Both the position numbers and the translations under genes were made by a program. Under the pieces are notes generated by a model that saw only the letters and a list, made by a program, of their open reading frames with translations, was not told where the DNA came from and made no database searches. Below, piece after piece: positions 59,215-64,000 of a stretch of 64,000 nt of DNA. The stretch lies in assembly GCA_026120185.1 (NCBI GenBank), contig JANUWF010003378.1:496001-560000 (forward strand), given 5' to 3'. The stretch is from Voacanga thouarsii (lineage: Eukaryota > Streptophyta > Magnoliopsida > Gentianales > Apocynaceae). Each line of letters begins with the position of its first letter. Position 1 is the stretch's first letter.

Positions 59215-59950
59215 TTGCAGACATAGGTTATCTTTTTCTTCAAAGGACTGTCCAAAGTCTCAAGAGGAAAAAGATAGGATGAGTAGGATTTTCTATTGCT
59301 CTACTGTAGGAAGTCTCATGTACTCCATACTGTGCACTAGGATAGATATCTGCTTTGCTATAGGTGTAGTTAGCAGCTATCAGTCAAACCCTGAGGTGGT
59401 TCATTGCCATGCTGTAAAGCATATTCTAAAGTACTGTTATGGAATGAGAGATTTTATGCCGGTTTACAGGACTGATGACTTGGTTCTGATAAGATACACA
59501 GACTCAGGCTTCTAATCGGATAAGGATAAGAGAAAATCCACTAGTGGATATGTCTTCACCCTATTTGGAGGGGATATTTCATGGATGAGTATTAAGCAAT
59601 TTTGTATTACTGACTCAACCACGAAAGCTGAGTTTGTGGTAGCTTCGGAGGTATCTAAGGAAGCTGTCTAGCTCCGGAAGTTTCCTTTAGAACTTGGAGT
59701 TGTGCCATAATGGACAGGCCTATTGTGATGTATTGCGACAACATTGGTGCGATCTCACAATCTAAAGAACCCAGGAACAACAAAAGGGGAAGCACATTGA
59801 GTGAAAGTATCATATGATCCGGGATTTCACCCAAAGACGCGAAGTCGTGGTGGAACATATTACCTTAGAGAACAATCTTGTAGATACACTGAGAGAGTTT
59901 TTAAAAGATACTTGGTCATTATATGGGTGGGTACTCATGGATTAACTTAA
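59215..59950 (+). pseudogene. pol: C-terminal RT/RNase H remnant of Copia pol
   Basis: The open frame 59279-59515 encodes YCSTVGSLMYSILCTRIDIC and YQSNPEVVHCHAVKHILKY, the linker between RT and RNase H in Copia elements. With stops and shifts it continues as KRKSTSGYVFTLFGGDISWM, SIKQFCITDSTTKAEFVVAS and a degenerate EPRNNKRG..HI region before the polypurine tract. Upstream pol is missing. Not functional. Confidence 0.88.
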
Positions 59951-60505
59951 TACTTGAGTGCAAGTGGGAGATTGTTGGGATGTATGCCCTCTTAGACTAG
60001 GTTTTTTTTTTTTTATTTTTTATGTAATCTTGATTTGTATTAATAAAAGTATCATTCTAATAAATTATTTGTGAATTTTTCATTACTTTTGTGCATAATT
60101 GTTGTTGGAAAAGAACCATTATGTTTAAGTAAATAGTTCATGTAAATGGAGGTATTTCATAGTAAGATATAGACCATAAGTTAATTAACACATAAAATAT
60201 CATTCTTAACCAAATGATGAGAATGGGAATCTCATCATGGTAAGGTTATTGTGTTATGAATTCTAAATGTGGAATGGCTTACGTTTGACCAATGCGTAGT
60301 CTTCTTAGTTTATAACACAAACGAATTTCGAATATGTAGAACTAGACCTGTAGCAGTGGTTTTTAAATGTACTATATGGTAGAAATCTAGACTACTACTA
60401 CAGTGTGGACTTATATTCTACCGCTTGAGTACAAGTTGGTAGTTTGACAAAGTTGGAAACATATACTTCGATGTACTATAGTTGAGGTTCTATTGTAGGA
60501 CCGAT

Positions 60506-62649
60506 TGATGCAGAAATTTTGGGCATCCCTTAGTCATGTTTTAATTAAAACATTAATCACAAAATATAAAAGAGCAAGTATACTGATCACAAGCATAGTA
60601 TAGAGAATTAACGAGTATCTATCCTAAAAGAAATAAGTACACACTAATCACTTTTCATTCATGGTTTAACCGACCCAATAAAGTGACAAAATTATAAAGA
60701 GAAAAATAAAAATACATATATATGTATATATACAACTTAAGGATGTGAAAATATGCAATTCAGACAATGGCTTTTCAAAACAAGATAATGAATCATGTAG
60801 CACATATCGTAATCAATTATCATCTTGGTCTCATGAAGGATTTAATATAGGCCCACATCGTTTGCAATCCATGGAATCACTATCTTCTAGTTAAATCAGT
60901 GAACATATTCCGTCTCAATCAATTTATCCAAAAGATGCATTCAAATCAATCCTCATATAAACCCCTATATTGTAGGTGATTTAAAACTTAAAATTAGTCA
61001 ATGAATCCATATTCTAGTAATCATCAACCAACCTTTGATTACCCAAGTTCTAGACACTTAACCCTTTTTTCAAGCAAGTTAAGAGATAACAAATATGAAA
61101 TTAATTAATTGAAGTTTTTACCAACCCCATTTTCAAGCAAGTTATTTACAAAAATTAATCAACCAACTCCGTAAGAAAAACAAGCAATCAAAGACCAAGA
61201 GCAATAATCAATTGATCAAGAGACTAAATTCACTAATAAATCATGAATCACAAAAAAAGAATGTCAAATTACAATGAAAATAGTAGGTACATAATTGTTT
61301 CAGAAAAAGAAAACAAAGGTAAAAAAAAAAAAAACTCATAAATAAGCTTCCTTCTTCTCCATTGAAAACTCTCTTGAACAACCCTCATTGATTTGGTGAA
61401 TTCCTCCTTGTTTGAGTAATTTTCTGATTTGCTTTTGAATTCACCTTCAATCTCCCTTTTCTCTTCTATTTTCTCTTGATTTTATAGGCTTCTTTGATGC
61501 TAAATTCATTGATTGAGAAGTCTTGACCGAGTAGGATTAGAAAAATACTAAAATCACTGCAAAATTCTATAATTCATGCACATAATTTACATGCACTATA
61601 GTGGATTTAGCGTCATGTCCCTTTAACCCGCCTAGCACCAGGTGTGTTCTATTTTCTCCTTGAGTTTTCCTCTATTTTCATTGGCCGGACCAAAATGGAC
61701 TTGGCGCCTGGTCCACTTGCCAGACCTAGCACCAAGTGTGTGCTGAAAAATTCTCCTTTTTGCTCGAAATTAACTCAAATCTATACAAATTTATCAAAAA
61801 TATTTTATACAAGACAAATGTCAAATAGGAAGAAATATAAATAGTTATTACAACAAATGTATCACAATTTAATCTCAAATAACTAGGGAAATGGTGATGA
61901 TTTTTGCCCCTATCAACCAACTCTGTAAGAAAAACAAGTAATCAAATCCCAAGATAAATAATTAATTGATTAAAAGGCTAAATTAACTTGAGAAATTATA
62001 AATCCCGAAAACAATGTCAAATTACAATGGAAACATTAATTATATTATTATTCTAGAAAAAGAAAATAAAGTTAAAAGAAAGAACTCATAGGCAAGCCTC
62101 CTTCTTCTCCCTTGAAGACTCTCATGAATAATGCTCCTTGAATGGTGAATCTCTACTTATTTTGAGTGATTGGAAGGTTAGATATTTGGATTCGCTACTT
62201 TCTCTTGTATTTTTCTTGTTTAAATAGGCTTGTTTAATGCTAAAATTCATTGCTTGAGAAGTCTTGGTCGAGTAGGATTCGAAAAATACCAAAATCCATT
62301 GGAAAATTCAAAATTCGTGCACAGAATTCACATTTCCAGACCAAATCTGGCACCAAGTCTAGTTGACCCACATGGTGCCAGGTGTGTTCTATTTTTCCTA
62401 TTGGAAGATGCTTTGTTGTTTTTCCAGATTAGACCTGGTACCTAGTGCAATTGCCAGACCTAGCGCTAGATGCAATATGGAATTTTATACTTTTTGCTCG
62501 AAATCAACTCAATTCTGCACAAATTCGTCAAAAATATTTTTTACAAGAAAAATGTCAAATAAGAAGGAATATGCCTAGTTATTGCATCAAAAGTACCTCA
62601 AATTAACGTCAAATAACTAGAAAAATAGTGATGATTTTAGCCCCTATCA
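60506..62649 (-). mobile_element. Family A gypsy 3' LTR with partial internal duplication
   Basis: A full LTR (60506-61915, 1410 bp; minus-strand TGATAGGGG ... TGCATCA) is followed without a gap by a second 734-bp copy of its U3-side half (61916-62649). Minus-strand TATA at about 61479-61488. GGCGCC/GGCACC palindromes at 61620-61740 and again at 62345-62470. The LTR joins a gypsy internal region at 62650. Confidence 0.85.
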
Positions 62650-64000
62650 ATTTTCCTACATTTGAACTTTTGCTTATCCTCAAGCAAAAACACTTAAGCC
62701 ATGAAAATCATGAGGAAAACACAAGCCTTTACTCTTTCAAAAATTTGAAACATAATAAGGATTATAACTTCCTTTCAAATTTTAGATAAAACTCTTGCCA
62801 TTCATCAAGCCATTTGAAAATAATTAAAACTTTGAAACATTTGATAAGACATCACTAAACTCTTGACGTCAAATTAATCACGTTTATACCTTAGTTTAAG
62901 AAAATTAATTCACCCATCAAGTAAGAACATAAATAACATGAACCATGCAAGTCAAACTATCTACCAACTCAAGCATTATAAATCCAAAAATTTGCGCAAC
63001 TCAAGTCATGACGTAAGAAAAGCACTCTATTTTTTTTCCTAATGATTTAGGGAATTGATAGCTTCAAGTGAATAGATTTCTCTTTACACACCGTATTAGC
63101 CCCCTTTTAGTCATCACTCATCATTTTTTTTCAACATATTTCCTTTTTTTAACTTTTGAGAATTCATAGCCTCAAGAAAGTGGATTTCTCTTCACTATCC
63201 ATATTAGCCTCCATAATCAAGCAAAAACAATACTTTCTCATCTTTAAAGAGGAAGCAACAATCAACTAATGTTTTTTTTTTTCACAACTCATTTTCTTAA
63301 TTCTCAATCATTTTTTTCCACAACTTTTTCCACTGAAGAATATTTTTTCTCACATTCCTTATCACAACTTGAAGCTGAGCAGAGTTCACAACCATAATAC
63401 AAGAGTTAGTCAACAACTAGTTGAGTCAAATAATATTCAAACACCAATGCATAAATAAGATTAATCCAAATTCTCAAATCTTGAAAATATCCTATCCAAT
63501 AAACCAATTTCATAAAAATTCACCAAATGAATGAAAAAAATCATATCCAAGTAATAAAAAGAATTACAACCTTACTAAACAATGAAAATCACAAAAAAAT
63601 AAAAAATAAAAAATAAAAAATTTCACACAAAAATGACATGGAAAATATGTTCAACACCTAAAATCTTCCCCCACACTTAAACGGGACATGGTCCTCAATG
63701 GCCTAAAAATACAACAATGAAAGCAAAGCCAAGAAGACCAAAATAAATAAAGAGGAAGAATGAAGAGAAGAAAAATACTTCCATTGCGAATTAGTTCCAA
63801 CATGTTCGAATCTACCACAAGAAGTAGTCATTAAAGAAGTCACAAGGGTACCTAACTCAAAACAAATAAAAACAAAAAACATAAATCTAGAACAAGAACA
63901 AGAAAATCAAAATATAGGGAAAAAAAGGACAAGAACTAAAAACTATGAATGGTCATGAAAATCTAAAGGAAAAGAAATAAAAGAAAAATGACAGAAAATA
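62650..64000 (-). mobile_element. 3' internal region of the family A gypsy element
   Basis: Read on the minus strand, the LTR is preceded by gcttgaggataagcaaaagt and a degenerate polypurine tract (taggaaaat). A second purine block, taagtgtgggggaagatttt, lies at 63661-63680, typical of Athila/Tat 3' untranslated regions. No reading frame was recognised before the window ends. Confidence 0.65.

Larger units (their letters stand above)
55501..60505 (+). mobile_element. Copia family B element, internally deleted and 3' truncated
   Basis: The 5' LTR is 55501-57368 (TGTTGGGATATATGCCC ... AAGCTTCA). The PBS tggtattagagcc starts at 57371, a one-base variant of the TGGTATCAGAGCC phrase for initiator Met-tRNA. 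The internal region of about 2.6 kb keeps only the end of pol (59215-59950). The polypurine tract caagtgggag ends at 59970, and the 3' LTR starts TGTTGGGATGTATGCCC at 59973. The 3' LTR is cut after 533 bp by a family A gypsy LTR at 60506. The left flank pentamer is ggtta; the right partner is not in the window. Confidence 0.88.

Overview
This is a plant nuclear window, most likely from a dicot. It is AT-rich, has intron-bearing genes and dense plant-type LTR retrotransposons, and carries CACTA and Stowaway-like DNA elements. No bacterial operons, RBS or CRISPR arrays were seen, and I recognised no tRNA or rRNA gene. Most of the sequence is nested transposable elements and gene debris. Only one host protein gene looks intact: a two-exon EF-hand plus ZZ zinc-finger gene on the + strand (36101-37997).

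Left part (1-9034). A possible Ty3/gypsy 3' region (1-1300) is followed by a decayed gypsy LTR in reverse orientation ('family A', about 1300-2808). That LTR interrupts the 3' end of what looks like a SIRE/Maximus-type Copia element, with a broken Transposase_32/env-like frame (2809-4500) and an LTR-like stretch (about 4810-6640). A dispersed repeat ('family C') occupies about 7850-9034.

Nested stack 1 (9035-17929). A family A LTR carries a solo LTR of a long-LTR Copia ('family B', 9385-11395, TSD tgcac) and a complete but dead short-LTR Copia element (12397-17752, TSD aaaag). Nested stack 2 (19425-28690). A hAT/ZMYM1-like transposase pseudogene (minus strand) is split by a second family A LTR (19786-27452). 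That LTR carries a MITE and a second copy of the same Copia family (20796-26400, TSD gtttt). The two Copia copies share a premature stop codon, so both probably descend from an already defective parent.

Gene island (30500-38200). The EF-hand/ZZ gene has a decayed inverted duplicate at 31225-31700. Around both are several Stowaway-like MITEs with TA duplications. One of them has its empty site preserved in a neighbouring tandem duplicate.

CACTA element (38449-45495). It has matching CACTACTAGAAA ends, a perfect 3-bp AAT duplication and subterminal TGTCA-type repeats. No transposase was recognised. It has captured pieces of at least two host genes, UDP-glucose 6-dehydrogenase and an MLO-like gene. 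This is the most interesting single object in the window.

Right part. Isolated exons of a PP1 phosphatase and a PC4/KIWI-like coactivator lie on the minus strand (45853-47705), with a Copia solo LTR at about 48544-50077. After microsatellites comes a gypsy LTR with PBS and gag pseudogene (about 52140-55440). A family B Copia deleted for most of its interior follows (55501-60505). Its 3' LTR is cut by another family A gypsy element in reverse orientation (60506 to the window end), whose LTR contains a partial tandem duplication. All similarity calls are from reading the sequence; no database search was run.
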